Assembly (NCBI GenBank): GCA_964511495.1
Contig: CAZEFT010000003.1
Coordinates: 124,001 to 188,000 of the forward strand
Length of the DNA: 64,000 nt
Direction: 5' to 3'
From: Litorimonas sp964511495
GTDB lineage: Bacteria > Pseudomonadota > Alphaproteobacteria > Caulobacterales > Maricaulaceae
Below, in pieces: positions 1 to 8,852 of this stretch (position 1 is the first letter of the stretch; each line of letters opens with the position of its first letter). The notes beneath the pieces were generated by a model. The model was given only the letters and a program-made list of their open reading frames with translations, made no database searches and was not told the origin of the DNA. Position numbers and translations under genes: made by a program.

Positions 1-129
1 AAAGACGAGGTGCCGAAAGTTCAGGCTGGTATGGAATGTGGTATGGGCTTTGAAGGCTACCATGATCTCCGCAAAGGCGACCAGATTGAGTGTTTCACGG
101 TCGAGCTAATCGAGCGCAATCTTGATTAA
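1..129 (+). CDS. infB: Translation initiation factor IF-2, C-terminal end (partial)
   Basis: Only the last 42 codons are inside the window, ending in TAA at 127-129. The peptide contains GMECGMGFEGYHD followed by a KGDQIECF stretch, which is the typical end of domain IV of IF-2, the part that binds fMet-tRNA. IF-2 is the GTPase that brings initiator tRNA to the 30S subunit. The gene is followed by a strong hairpin terminator, so transcription appears to end here. In most alphaproteobacteria infB runs straight into rbfA; here rbfA lies almost 3 kb downstream. Confidence 0.93.
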   Translation, partial: KDEVPKVQAGMECGMGFEGYHDLRKGDQIECFTVELIERNLD

Positions 130-151
130 AGAGATAGACTTTAAATTTATT

Positions 152-178
152 AGCCCTCCCACCGCGGAGGGCTTTTTT
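152..178 (+). terminator. Rho-independent terminator after infB
   Basis: An 8-bp perfect stem AGCCCTCC / GGAGGGCT (152-159 and 166-173) is followed by a run of T. It closes the infB transcript. Confidence 0.9.
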
Positions 179-232
179 GTACCAGTACCCACAGCAAGCC
201 CTCCCGACTCATGCCGTCTTGTTGCAGCCTCT

Positions 233-259
233 TTGAACTGCTAGAGGCGTTTTTATAAT
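233..259 (+). promoter_or_regulatory. Candidate sigma70 promoter for the cupin/MFS pair
   Basis: A TTGAAC hexamer at 233-238 and a perfect TATAAT at 254-259 are separated by 15 bp, shorter than the ideal 17. The transcript would begin about 20 bases before the GTG start at 286. This is a pattern match only. Confidence 0.4.
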
Positions 260-285
260 GAAAAGTCACCGTCAGAGTTAAACCC

Positions 286-1473
286 GTGCTACCTGCCGAC
301 GCCCAATCCATCCTATCGGAGATTTTAAGACCTCTCCCCTATGATGATTTCTTCAATGATGTCGTCGGCAAGCGGCCCGTCGCCTTGGTTAAAAACGGGC
401 GGGAAGATCGTGCCGGGATGATTGGGCCCAACCCAAAACAAACAATCCTGGAGGCTTATGAGCAATTCGCCCCTAACCTGACCTGTCATGCGCTCGGACC
501 TACAGGCCCCAAGCCCTCTCCGCGCCGCGTCAACAGTTCCGAAGAGTTTCAAACCCTCGTCGACCAATATCATAAGAATGGCTACACGGTGCGCATCCCC
601 GATGTGACTCAGCTTTCGGAGTCTCTGGCGAACTTTATCAGAGCCTTAGAGGTTTTGATTGAAAACCCTGTAAATGCCGTTATTTTTTGGAGTCAGCCGG
701 GCAATAAAGCACCGATACACCATGACGAATATGATTTAATTTGCATTCAGCTCATGGGCGCGAAACGCTGGTTTATTTCTCGCGACCCCGCAAAGCTTTC
801 AAATCCTTGGAAAGGGCTGGGTGAAGGACCGCCCAATTTTGAGGCTTATGACACTGTTGATGTGGGGCCGGGGGATATTATTTATATGCCACGCGGAACC
901 GCGCATACTGTGCAAACCAGTGCAGAATCTTTGCACCTGTCTATCGGCTTTTCTCCTGTCACTGTTCGTGACGGCATGAATGCCGTTTTGGATCATTTTT
1001 CAGATTTGGAACGCCCTATCAGAGAAAGCCTAACTGATCGACCCGACAAACTTTCTGAAGACGGTCATCAAGACGCGATTAAAAAGCGTATCCGGGAAGG
1101 CTTGAGCGAACTTATGCAGCGCTTGGATGATCCTACATTTATCAACGATGCGCTAGAACGCCGTAAATCCCGCATGATTAAAGACTTACCTCAACTCCCG
1201 GCCGGTAATCCAGAGATCGAGATCGGATCCAATACGGTTATAAGTCAAACACCCTATGCAATTTCACATTATATGGTGAGTGGAGATATTATTGATTTCC
1301 GCCAACCGGGGGAAACTATCCTTCTTCATGCCGGAGCTGAAGACAGTTTACGCTTTATCGCGGAGACGCCTCAGTTCCAGGTCTCTGATATTCCAGGAGA
1401 CATCACCAAAGAAGTCCGCATAGCCCTTGTGAGGCGATTTATTGCCAGTGGGTTTTTAGAAGTCTCAAACTAA
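286..1473 (+). CDS. Cupin-4/JmjC-type Fe(II)/2-oxoglutarate-dependent oxygenase
   Basis: A 395-residue protein with a double-stranded beta-helix fold signature. An HHDEYD segment near residues 145-150 supplies an HxD iron-binding pair (H145, D147), and PRGTAHTV near 202-209 supplies the third ligand, H207. The GDIIYMP stretch just before it is typical of cupin_4/JmjC hydroxylases. Family members hydroxylate ribosomal proteins or other substrates in the cytoplasm; the substrate here cannot be read from the sequence. The GTG start at 286 was chosen because the only nearby upstream ATG (258) opens a short frame that stops at 280. The MFS gene follows after 9 bases, so the two are probably co-transcribed. 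The position between infB and rbfA would fit a ribosome-related role, but this is inference. Confidence 0.75.
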   Translation: MLPADAQSILSEILRPLPYDDFFNDVVGKRPVALVKNGREDRAGMIGPNPKQTILEAYEQFAPNLTCHALGPTGPKPSPRRVNSSEEFQTLVDQYHKNGYTVRIPDVTQLSESLANFIRALEVLIENPVNAVIFWSQPGNKAPIHHDEYDLICIQLMGAKRWFISRDPAKLSNPWKGLGEGPPNFEAYDTVDVGPGDIIYMPRGTAHTVQTSAESLHLSIGFSPVTVRDGMNAVLDHFSDLERPIRESLTDRPDKLSEDGHQDAIKKRIREGLSELMQRLDDPTFINDALERRKSRMIKDLPQLPAGNPEIEIGSNTVISQTPYAISHYMVSGDIIDFRQPGETILLHAGAEDSLRFIAETPQFQVSDIPGDITKEVRIALVRRFIASGFLEVSN

Positions 1474-1482
1474 AATACGCCC

Positions 1483-2769
1483 ATGAGCGATAGCGACGAA
1501 AATGATGGAAAGACCCCAGCGGCACCATTAGACCGTTTTGCAGCCTTTCGTCACTCTGCCTATAGCCGCTATTTCATTGCACGTTTTTCCACCTCATTCG
1601 CGGCGCAAATCGTCTCCACAGCCGTCGGATGGCAAATTTGGGACGTGACGCGAAACGCGTTTTGGCTAGGCATGATTGGTTTGGTGCAATTCCTCCCCGC
1701 TTTGGTCTTGGTGCTTGTAACGGGGTTGACGGCCGATAAATTCGGACGACGTTTGGTGATGGGGTGTGCCATTATTTTGGAAATGCTCTGTGCGATTGGC
1801 ATATTCTACCTTGCTTTAACGGGGCAATTCAACCCAGTTTGGCTCTTGGCCGTTTTGACGATATTCGGCGTTGCCCGCGCCTTTTATACACCGGCCTCAA
1901 CTTCTTTAGTCGTGAATTTGGTGCCGAAGGAAGATTTTGCCAATGCAGTAGGATGGATTACTTCTTCTTGGCAATTAGCCTCTATATTTGGGCCGGTTGC
2001 GGGCGGACTTTTATATGGTCTGTCTGGCTCTGTGGCTTATGGCTGCGCTGCAGCGATCATGGCTATTGCGGCCGGGCTTATTTTCTCCATCGCGAAACCA
2101 GCCCAAATATTGGAACAAGCGCCAGTGACATTCAAAACAATTGTCGGAGGCTTCCATTATATATGGAAAGAGAAGATTGTTTTGGGAGCTATTTCTCTGG
2201 ACCTTTTCGCCGTACTGTTAGGCGGTGCTGTCGCACTACTTCCAATTTATGCCAGTGATGTCTTAAATCTCGGCCCAGTAGGACTCGGCTTTTTGCGTGC
2301 GGCACCGGGCATAGGTGCCATCATTACGCTCGGCTTCCTGATTGCGTTTCCTATTAGAGATCACGCAGGCTTCATATTATTCGCTACGGTCATTTTATTT
2401 GGATTGGCGACCGCCGTTTTCGGTTTCTCGACTTTGGCTTGGCTCTCTATTCTTGCTCTCATTGCCGTGGGGGGTTTTGATATGGTCTCCGTTTATATTC
2501 GCGAAATCTTATTACAAATTTGGACACCTGATAATGTTCGAGGGCGCGTCAACGCTGTTAATGCAATTTTCCTTGGTGCGTCCAATGAGCTCGGTGAATT
2601 TCGAGCCGGAACCATGGCGGCAGCTTTTGGTGCAGTCTTTGCGGTCACTGCAGGCGGAATTGCAGCCATCGGCATTGCCGGCCTCTGGATGGTTTTGTTT
2701 CCTAAACTACGGCAAGCTCGCTATCTTGATCACGCTCCGGAACTTAGCCCAAGTGACTCGGAAAAGTAG
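1483..2769 (+). CDS. MFS transporter (EntS-like, MFS_3 type)
   Basis: A 428-residue inner-membrane protein with about twelve hydrophobic segments. The loop between helices 2 and 3 reads LTADKFGRRLVM, matching the major facilitator motif G-x-x-x-D-x-x-G-R-R. The overall pattern (QIVSTAVGWQIWDVT at the start, RGRVNAVNAIFLGASNELGEF near helix 10) resembles the MFS_3 group that includes the enterobactin exporter EntS. The substrate is unknown. The ATG at 1483 lies 9 bases after the oxygenase stop, suggesting an operon. The tail is short and acidic. Confidence 0.85.
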   Translation: MSDSDENDGKTPAAPLDRFAAFRHSAYSRYFIARFSTSFAAQIVSTAVGWQIWDVTRNAFWLGMIGLVQFLPALVLVLVTGLTADKFGRRLVMGCAIILEMLCAIGIFYLALTGQFNPVWLLAVLTIFGVARAFYTPASTSLVVNLVPKEDFANAVGWITSSWQLASIFGPVAGGLLYGLSGSVAYGCAAAIMAIAAGLIFSIAKPAQILEQAPVTFKTIVGGFHYIWKEKIVLGAISLDLFAVLLGGAVALLPIYASDVLNLGPVGLGFLRAAPGIGAIITLGFLIAFPIRDHAGFILFATVILFGLATAVFGFSTLAWLSILALIAVGGFDMVSVYIREILLQIWTPDNVRGRVNAVNAIFLGASNELGEFRAGTMAAAFGAVFAVTAGGIAAIGIAGLWMVLFPKLRQARYLDHAPELSPSDSEK

Positions 2770-3016
2770 AGGTAACAGATTGTTGACCTTTTAGCCTCAA
2801 GGCTTCGTGACGATTTTAAACGATATGAAGCTTTTTGACGAAGAAATAGCAGTTAATCGCCGTGGGTCTTCAGCAGATAAGAAAACGGACATAGCCGTCA
2901 AGCTTGCCGATGCGCGCTCCCTTTGCGTCAGGTCGATTTTTTGGCGGCAAAACTTCTTGCACTTTGAAAGTGAAATCACTCTGGTATTTTCTACCTATAG
3001 AGCCAATATAGGCTTT

Positions 3017-3400
3017 ATGAGCCGAAATAGACCCCCATCCCAAAGACAATTAAAAGCTGGAGAACTTATTCGCCGGGCTTTGGCCGAAATTTTGGCCAAA
3101 GAGAACATTCGCGACCCTGATCTGCAGGGCGTCAGTGTAACGATTTCCGAAGTCCGCGCTTCACCGGATCTGAAACACGCCATTGTTTATGCTGCACCTT
3201 TGGGAGGCGGAGATAGCGAAAAAATTATCAAAGCCCTACAGCGCTGCGGGTCATTCTTGCGCGGACGGTTAGGCAAGGAAATGGAAATGAAATCCACACC
3301 ACGGCTGAAATTTGTTGCCGATACAAGCTATGACACGGCCGAAGACATGCAGCGCCTGTTGAGCAATCCAAAAGTCGCACAGGACCTGCAAAAAGACTAA
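3017..3400 (+). CDS. rbfA: 30S ribosome-binding factor A
   Basis: RbfA binds the 30S subunit near helix 1 of 16S rRNA and helps late maturation and cold adaptation. The 127-residue product has the single KH-like fold signature: QRQLKAGELIRRALAEIL near the start, DLQGVSVTISEVRASPDLKHAIVY in the middle, and TPRLKFVADTSYD near the end. The open frame extends upstream to 2807, but the family is about 130 residues and begins exactly at MSRNR, so the ATG at 3017 is the start. The preceding 240 bases show no convincing gene. A terminator follows, so truB is not in the same transcript, unlike the usual arrangement. Confidence 0.93.
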   Translation: MSRNRPPSQRQLKAGELIRRALAEILAKENIRDPDLQGVSVTISEVRASPDLKHAIVYAAPLGGGDSEKIIKALQRCGSFLRGRLGKEMEMKSTPRLKFVADTSYDTAEDMQRLLSNPKVAQDLQKD

Positions 3401-3430
3401 AAATTTGGGATGATGTAAGCGAGGCCCAAT

Positions 3431-3459
3431 AAAAAAGCCGCTTCTGGAAGCGACTTTTT
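3431..3459. terminator. Bidirectional terminator between rbfA and the lipoprotein pseudogene
   Basis: A CGCTTC / GAAGCG stem flanked by an A-run on the left and a T-run on the right would terminate rbfA on the plus strand and the remnant gene on the minus strand. Confidence 0.8.
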
Positions 3460-3504
3460 ATTATTATAGTTCTGAGACCATAAGCCTTTTTTTGAAGACA
3501 GTCT

Positions 3505-3934
3505 TTAAGATACAGGTTCGCCGGTGACCGTTGGTGTCGTCACGCCGACGGCTTCCATATCGATAACGATTGTGTCGGGATATTTAAACATTGCCCCAGT
3601 CATAGCGTCAACACCAAGTCCAACAAACCCGCCTGCGATGACATTTCCGCCTGTTGTGCCCTCTACTTTGGACTCAATACGGCGTGTCGCTGTTTGGTAA
3701 CCTTCTTTATCACACACAACCTTAATCGCAGCCTTTGCGCGACGAATTTGAACTTCTTCGGGTGTTGTCAGTTTGACATTCACAGTATTGTCACGCCCCT
3801 CCGAAGCAACACATTCAGCCCCGACAACACCACCCGTAGTGAACATGACGGCTTAGTTTTTCCACATTAGCAATAGATTAACAAGCACCCAAACTAACTG
3901 CCGCAGCGGCTAACAATAGTAATTTAATCTTCAT
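3505..3934 (-). pseudogene. Decayed small lipoprotein gene
   Basis: On the minus strand an ATG at 3934 is preceded by a good ribosome site (GGGGAAG) and encodes MKIKLLLLAAAAVSLGAC, a complete lipoprotein signal ending in the lipobox cysteine. The very next codon is TAA (3878-3880). About 11 codons further on, the reading frame shifts by one base, and the rest of the protein is open in another frame from 3846 to 3505. That part (FTTGGVVGAEC, then AAIKVVCDKEGYQTATR, GGFVGLGVDAMTG, MFKYPDTIVIDME) resembles the small alphaproteobacterial outer-envelope lipoproteins with a C-K-x-G-Y core. The 113-codon open frame alone has no export signal. A nonsense codon plus a frameshift points to a pseudogene; sequencing error could explain one but hardly both. 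Confidence 0.7.
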
Positions 3935-4080
3935 CAAAACTTCCCCTTTGATAGAAATAAAAAATGAGTGTTTAACTCATAGTCTTCCATTAATTATGGT
4001 TTCCAACGTTGCAAGCATTGATTTTGCAATCCAGCCCGCTATGGACACGCTGTCATTGTCAAAACACCATGAGGTAATGT

Positions 4081-4986
4081 TTGGCCCGTAAACGCAAAGG
4101 TAATCCCGTTCATGGTTGGGTGGTGCTCGACAAACCTTATGGTTTGGGCAGCACACAGGCCGTAGGTAAAACGCGGTGGCTCTTCAAAGCTCAAAAAGCC
4201 GGCCACGCAGGAACGCTCGATCCTCTGGCGACAGGCCTCTTACCCATTGCATTGGGCGAGGCGACTAAAACCGTTCCTTTTATGATGGACGCCGACAAAT
4301 CTTATGAATTTGAAATCACATGGGGCGCTAATACCACCACACAAGATGTCGAGGGCGAGGTCATACAAACCTCAGACCACCGTCCGGAGAAAACCGACAT
4401 TTTGAACGCCCTTTCTCAGTTCAGAGGTCTCATCCAACAAGTCCCACCTAAATTCTCGGCCATTAAAGTTGACGGAAAACGCGCTTATGATTTGGCGCGG
4501 GACGGGCAGGAAATCACGCTAAAGTCACGAGAGGTTAAGGTAGAGCGCTTCGAACTCATTGAGTATAACTCTGAAAAAGCACGTTTTCAGGTCGATTGTG
4601 GGAAAGGCACCTATATTCGGTCACTGGCGCGCGATTTGGCATTGGAGCTCGGCACATGTGGCCATGTTACGCTTTTGCGCCGCACCCGTGTGGGGCCTTT
4701 TTCGCTCGAGCAGTCAATAACACTTGATGAACTCACCGAAACCTGCAATAGGGGCGCCGCTGAAGAGGCATTGTATCCCCTTTCGACCGCTCTGGACGAC
4801 ATCCCGGTGCTGGCCGTGACGGAACAGGACGCGAAAGACCTTCGGCAAGGTCGGGCCATCGACCCCACATCTCCTGACATTGCTCATTCATCAGATTGGG
4901 TTTTGGCTATGGAAGACGAAAGCGAAGTGGCCCTATGTGAAATGCGGGACGGGCGATTATGGCCAAAACGCGTTTTTATACTGTAA
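4081..4986 (+). CDS. truB: tRNA pseudouridine(55) synthase
   Basis: TruB makes pseudouridine 55 in the T-loop of tRNAs. The 301-residue product carries the family core GHAGTLDPLATG with catalytic D47, the KAQKAGHAGTLD approach, and the KGTYIRSLARDLA motif near residue 180. The start is TTG at 4081, with GAGG at 4071-4074 as ribosome site. An ATG at 4077 is out of frame and stops after four codons, so it is not the start. rpsO follows 18 bases downstream, consistent with the widespread truB-rpsO-pnp order. Confidence 0.95.
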   Translation: MARKRKGNPVHGWVVLDKPYGLGSTQAVGKTRWLFKAQKAGHAGTLDPLATGLLPIALGEATKTVPFMMDADKSYEFEITWGANTTTQDVEGEVIQTSDHRPEKTDILNALSQFRGLIQQVPPKFSAIKVDGKRAYDLARDGQEITLKSREVKVERFELIEYNSEKARFQVDCGKGTYIRSLARDLALELGTCGHVTLLRRTRVGPFSLEQSITLDELTETCNRGAAEEALYPLSTALDDIPVLAVTEQDAKDLRQGRAIDPTSPDIAHSSDWVLAMEDESEVALCEMRDGRLWPKRVFIL

Positions 4987-5004
4987 TCAAAATGGAGAAA
5001 CACG

Positions 5005-5274
5005 ATGTCGATTACACCCGAGCGCAAAGCCGCGCTTATCACAGAACACGCCACGAAACCGGGCGATACAGGCTCACCTGAGGTGCAGGTCGCAATTTTG
5101 ACCGAGCGCATCAAGAACCTGACAGAGCATTTCAAAGGCAATGATAAAGATAATCATTCCCGTCGCGGACTTTTGGCTATGGTTGCCAAACGTCGCAGCC
5201 TTCTGGCTTATTTGAAGAAAAAAGACGAAGGGCGTTATACAGCGCTTATCGCTAAACTGGGTCTGCGCCGTTAA
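5005..5274 (+). CDS. rpsO: 30S ribosomal protein S15
   Basis: S15 binds 16S rRNA helices 20-22 and nucleates the 30S platform. The 89-residue product matches the family length and the diagnostic core TGSPEVQVAILTERI, followed by DNHSRRGLLAMVAKRRSLL and the C-terminal YTALIAKLGLRR. It is preceded by a GGAG ribosome site and lies 18 bases after truB. A hairpin terminator follows, though transcription probably also continues into pnp. Confidence 0.98.
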   Translation: MSITPERKAALITEHATKPGDTGSPEVQVAILTERIKNLTEHFKGNDKDNHSRRGLLAMVAKRRSLLAYLKKKDEGRYTALIAKLGLRR

Positions 5275-5300
5275 TCGGCTCACCCCTTAAAAGAATATGA

Positions 5301-5323
5301 GGCTGCCGTCCCGGCGGCCTTTT
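5301..5323 (+). terminator. Hairpin terminator or attenuator after rpsO
   Basis: The stem GGCTGCCG / CGGCGGCC (5301-5308 and 5312-5319, one G-U pair) is followed by TTTT. Between rpsO and pnp such elements usually give partial termination. Confidence 0.7.
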
Positions 5324-5356
5324 GTGCATCATGGTGATGCGAAAACCGGCGCATTC

Positions 5357-5412
5357 AGCGCCTAATCCGAAAGCGCAATAGGGCGCTATAAATTGAGGCT
5401 GAGATTGGCCTC
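5357..5412 (+). promoter_or_regulatory. pnp leader with two stem-loops
   Basis: Two hairpins sit in the pnp leader: AGCGCC / GGCGCT (5357-5362 with 5382-5387) and GAGGC / GCCTC (5395-5399 with 5408-5412). In enterobacteria the rpsO-pnp leader forms an RNase III-cut hairpin through which PNPase represses itself. Whether the same control operates here is inference from position and structure. Confidence 0.45.
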
Positions 5413-5443
5413 TGTATGTACGAGAAGAAAGAAACTGTACGAT

Positions 5444-7657
5444 ATGTTTGATAAACACACTGTTGAAATCGATTGGGCCGGACGCCCACTCAAACTTGAA
5501 ACCGGCGGCATGGCCCGCCAAGCGGATGGCGCCGTTCTCGCCACTTACGGAGAAACGGTTGTTCTGGCGACAGTCTGCGCCGCAAAATCCGAAAAGCCCG
5601 GTCAAAGCTTTTTCCCGCTGACCGTCAACTACATGGAAAAATTCTATGCCGCCGGTAAAGTACCTGGTGGATATTTTAAACGCGAAGGCCGTCCAACGGA
5701 ACGCGAGACACTGATCTCTCGTCTCACTGACCGTCCAATTCGTCCGCTTTTCCCGAAAGGCTTTAAAAACGAAGTTCAAATCGTCATCACTGTTTTACAG
5801 CATGATCTTGAAAATGAACCTGACATCATCGGCATGATCGCCGCTTCCGCGGCTTTGAGCTTGTCCGGTGTACCCTTTATGGGCCCGATTGCGGCATCAC
5901 GCGTTGGTTTGATTGACGGTGATTATGTTCTGAACCCGATGATGGACGAAATGGAAGACTCTGAACTGGACCTTGTTGTGGCCGGAACGAAAGACGCCAT
6001 CATGATGGTGGAATCAGAGGCCAAAGAACTAACCGAAGAGCAAATGCTCGGCGCGGTTATGTTTGCGCATGAGTCTTGTGAAGAGGTCATTGCTGCGATT
6101 TCTGAACTTGTTGAGAAAGCTGGCAAACCAGCTTGGGATTATGTTGCACCTGATCTCTCCGTCGAGAAAAAGGCCGTTAAAAAATTGGCCGAAAAAGGTA
6201 TTAAGGCAGCTTATAAGCTGACCGATAAAATGGAACGTCAGGGCCTCTTGCGTGAAACACGCGAAGCGGCTTGGGCCGAATTGGGTTATTCTGATGATAA
6301 TCCCGAAGGTATGGCAGATAATGTCTTCTCTGACTGTTTCAAATCTATTGAGTCCGAGACCGTTCGTACAACCGTTATCAAAACAAAGAAACGAATTGAC
6401 GGTCGTAAACTTGATCAAGTCCGTCCGATTGTGTCCGAAGCCGGTCTTCTGCCGCGCACACATGGCTCCGCCCTATTCACACGCGGCGAAACGCAAGCAC
6501 TTTGCGTGGCAACACTCGGCACATCTGATGATGAGCAATATGTCGATCAATTGACAGGCACGATTAAAAACAAATTCCTGCTTCACTATAACTTCCCACC
6601 TTATTCTGTAGGTGAGTGTGGTCGCATGGGCGGCACTTCCCGTCGCGAACATGGTCACGGGAAACTGGCTTGGCGCGCACTTCAGGCCGTTCTGCCATCT
6701 GATGAAGACTTCCCTTATACAATCCGTCTGGTTTCAGAAATCATGGAGTCCAACGGTTCATCCTCTATGGCGACTGTCTGTGGTTGTTCCTTGGCGATGA
6801 TGGATGCCGGTGTGCCGATTAAGCGCCCCGTTTCCGGTATTGCGATGGGTCTCATTAAAGACGATGCTGGAATTGCTGTCTTGTCTGATATTCTGGGTGA
6901 TGAAGATCACTTGGGCGATATGGACTTTAAAGTCGCCGGTACGTCCGAAGGCATTACATCCTTGCAAATGGACATTAAAATTGCCGGTATTTCCGAAGAG
7001 ATCATGACAACGGCATTGGAACAAGCCAATGCCGGTCGCTTGCATATCTTAAGCGAGATGAATAAGGCCCTGACCGAGTCTCGTGAAGATGTAGGTGAGT
7101 TCGCACCGCGTATTGTTACAATGAAAATCCCGGTTGATAAAATCCGCGACGTTATTGGTACAGGTGGCAAGGTCATACGTGAAATCGTTGACACGACAGG
7201 CGCACGCGTTTCGGTCGAAGATGACGGCACAATCAAATTGGCGTCGAATGACCAGAAGTCTATTGAAGCTGCCAAAGAGTGGATTACAGGCCTGACAGCG
7301 GAACCCGAAGTCGGTATGATTTACCAAGGTAAAGTCGTCAAAGTCGTTGATTTCGGAGCTTTCGTAAACTTCTTCGGGCCAAAAGACGGCCTGGTTCACG
7401 TCAGCCAAATCAAGCCGGAGCGCGTCAATCACCCGTCTGATTTCCTCGAAGAAGGCCAAGAGGTCTATGTCAAACTAATGGGCTTTGATGATCGCGGTAA
7501 AGTTCGTTTGTCCATGAAATTCGTGGATCAGGAAACAGGACTGGAAATCCCCCGCGAAGAGAAGCCAAAGTCGGATGACAATGATGACGATAATGGCGGA
7601 GACGAAGATAAGCCGAAAAAGCGCTCCCGCCGTCCGCGTAAGAAAAAAGAAGATTAA
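5444..7657 (+). CDS. pnp: Polyribonucleotide nucleotidyltransferase (PNPase)
   Basis: PNPase degrades RNA 3' to 5' by phosphorolysis and is part of the degradosome. The 737-residue product has two RNase PH-type halves, with GGYFKREGRPTE and DRPIRPLFP in the first and GTSRREHGHG plus IMESNGSSSMATVCG in the second. A KH domain follows (about 555-615, IRDVIGTGGKVIREI), then an S1 domain (about 622-695, GKVVKVVDFGAFVNF), then an acidic-then-basic tail rich in D, K and R. The open frame extends 17 codons upstream, but homologues start at MFDxxxVEIDWAGRPL, so ATG 5444 was chosen. A strong terminator follows. Confidence 0.97.
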   Translation: MFDKHTVEIDWAGRPLKLETGGMARQADGAVLATYGETVVLATVCAAKSEKPGQSFFPLTVNYMEKFYAAGKVPGGYFKREGRPTERETLISRLTDRPIRPLFPKGFKNEVQIVITVLQHDLENEPDIIGMIAASAALSLSGVPFMGPIAASRVGLIDGDYVLNPMMDEMEDSELDLVVAGTKDAIMMVESEAKELTEEQMLGAVMFAHESCEEVIAAISELVEKAGKPAWDYVAPDLSVEKKAVKKLAEKGIKAAYKLTDKMERQGLLRETREAAWAELGYSDDNPEGMADNVFSDCFKSIESETVRTTVIKTKKRIDGRKLDQVRPIVSEAGLLPRTHGSALFTRGETQALCVATLGTSDDEQYVDQLTGTIKNKFLLHYNFPPYSVGECGRMGGTSRREHGHGKLAWRALQAVLPSDEDFPYTIRLVSEIMESNGSSSMATVCGCSLAMMDAGVPIKRPVSGIAMGLIKDDAGIAVLSDILGDEDHLGDMDFKVAGTSEGITSLQMDIKIAGISEEIMTTALEQANAGRLHILSEMNKALTESREDVGEFAPRIVTMKIPVDKIRDVIGTGGKVIREIVDTTGARVSVEDDGTIKLASNDQKSIEAAKEWITGLTAEPEVGMIYQGKVVKVVDFGAFVNFFGPKDGLVHVSQIKPERVNHPSDFLEEGQEVYVKLMGFDDRGKVRLSMKFVDQETGLEIPREEKPKSDDNDDDNGGDEDKPKKRSRRPRKKKED

Positions 7658-7685
7658 TCCTTCAGATTAATCTCTCAGATAAAGG

Positions 7686-7714
7686 AAAGCCCGGTCATTT
7701 GGTCGGGCTTTTTT
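7686..7714. terminator. Terminator after pnp, shared with the convergent gene
   Basis: An 8-bp perfect stem AAAGCCCG / CGGGCTTT (7686-7693 and 7704-7711) followed by T-residues. The A-run on the left side lets it work for the leftward cyclase-like gene, whose stop it overlaps. Confidence 0.88.
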
Positions 7715-8852
7715 AATGGCTAAGGTTTAACTTACTTAACTCTTCAGAGGTTACATTTTCAACGATATCCCCATCAGAGTATTCTAACTCGTTTTGAATT
7801 TCATGCTTTTTGAATTCAGCATCCCAGATCTTTACGGTTGTATTAAGTTTTGCTTCATAACTTTCAGGAATCTGACAATATTCATTATCCGAACAGCCAA
7901 ATATAAATGGCTTGAAAAGTTTATTTCTCGCATCATCAAAAAATAAAGAAACATACCTTTCAACGGCTTTGTAATCACATTTTCGAGGCAATGGTTTCAA
8001 ATTGTCCTCCGCATAAGTTAGACTGTCTTCCGGCGATGCCGCATCCAACCAAAAAACTGGATAAGGAACACCGCTCAGAACTCCTTTCATGCTTTCTCGC
8101 CCATGATAATATAAGCTCATTTGACTCTCCAGATCTCGGTCAAATGGAAATTTTGTTAAGAAGTATGCTATTTCAATTGAAATCGGGAACTTCCGCGACG
8201 AAGCAAAAGACGCCAATCTAAACCCTGTATCAACAGATGGGCCTATATAATCTTTAACGTAGTCACTTTTCTCGCTTGCTGATTTAGCCTTATACCATTC
8301 GTTTAGTCGATAGTATTGTCCAAATTTACCAGAGTGGTCGATTTCGTCTAAGTCAGAATTAGATAAGTCACCCCAAAACGCGACCTCATGATTCCCGATA
8401 GGAAAACCGGCCATCCAAGCGGTTGCTTTTACATCTAAAGCGGCTTGTCTTTTTTGTAACCGCACTCGGTATTTATGCAAAGCTCTTCGCCATGAATGGA
8501 GTGCAACCACAATTTGACCTGGATGAGAAATATTGAGCACATAAATGAGTTCGTCACCATTTACCTTCCATAAGGCTGGGGCCTCTTCAGTTTTCCACGA
8601 TTCTTTTGCGAATCCATCTTGTGAAAAAGCTGAGCGCCATTCTGTGGAAAAATACTCTTCAAAAAGACTATAAAAATCTATCAGATAATTGAACCATTTA
8701 GCACCAATCCGATCAAGTGAATTGTCGCTGACACCCAAAGGCTTCAAAGCATCTTCATCGTGTTTAAGTTTGGTTGAGCCTATAAGATCAACACTCAAAA
8801 ACATTTTTAATGATGGTTTTAGAAAATCTGGTAAGCTCTCAAGCCTTGACAT
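7713..8852 (-). CDS. Class III nucleotide cyclase-like protein
   Basis: A 379-residue soluble protein. Its motifs fit the class III adenylyl/guanylyl cyclase fold: MFLSVDLIGSTKLK (residues 17-30, metal-binding D22), LWKVNGDELIYVL (95-106, K96 and second metal Asp D100), and YIGPSVDTGFRLASFA (202-217). The last corresponds to the family GxxVNxAxRL helix with R212 kept and the usual Asn replaced by D208. The two catalytic aspartates are present, so activity is plausible, but product and substrate are unknown. The remaining 160 residues show nothing recognised. The start overlaps the end of the upstream peptidase gene by 14 bases and has an AGGG ribosome site, so the two are translationally coupled. 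Base composition is low: three 60-base lines counted by hand gave 33-38 percent G+C. Acquisition by transfer is likely. Confidence 0.6.
   Translation of the reverse strand: MSRLESLPDFLKPSLKMFLSVDLIGSTKLKHDEDALKPLGVSDNSLDRIGAKWFNYLIDFYSLFEEYFSTEWRSAFSQDGFAKESWKTEEAPALWKVNGDELIYVLNISHPGQIVVALHSWRRALHKYRVRLQKRQAALDVKATAWMAGFPIGNHEVAFWGDLSNSDLDEIDHSGKFGQYYRLNEWYKAKSASEKSDYVKDYIGPSVDTGFRLASFASSRKFPISIEIAYFLTKFPFDRDLESQMSLYYHGRESMKGVLSGVPYPVFWLDAASPEDSLTYAEDNLKPLPRKCDYKAVERYVSLFFDDARNKLFKPFIFGCSDNEYCQIPESYEAKLNTTVKIWDAEFKKHEIQNELEYSDGDIVENVTSEELSKLNLSH

Noticed and set aside
2807..3016. N-terminal extension of rbfA
   Set aside because: RbfA proteins are about 130 residues and start at MSRNR; the extra part has no family match.
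5416..5451. Eleven-codon reading frame overlapping the pnp start (MYEKKETVRYV)
   Set aside because: No ribosome site of its own and too short to judge; chance overlap is likely.
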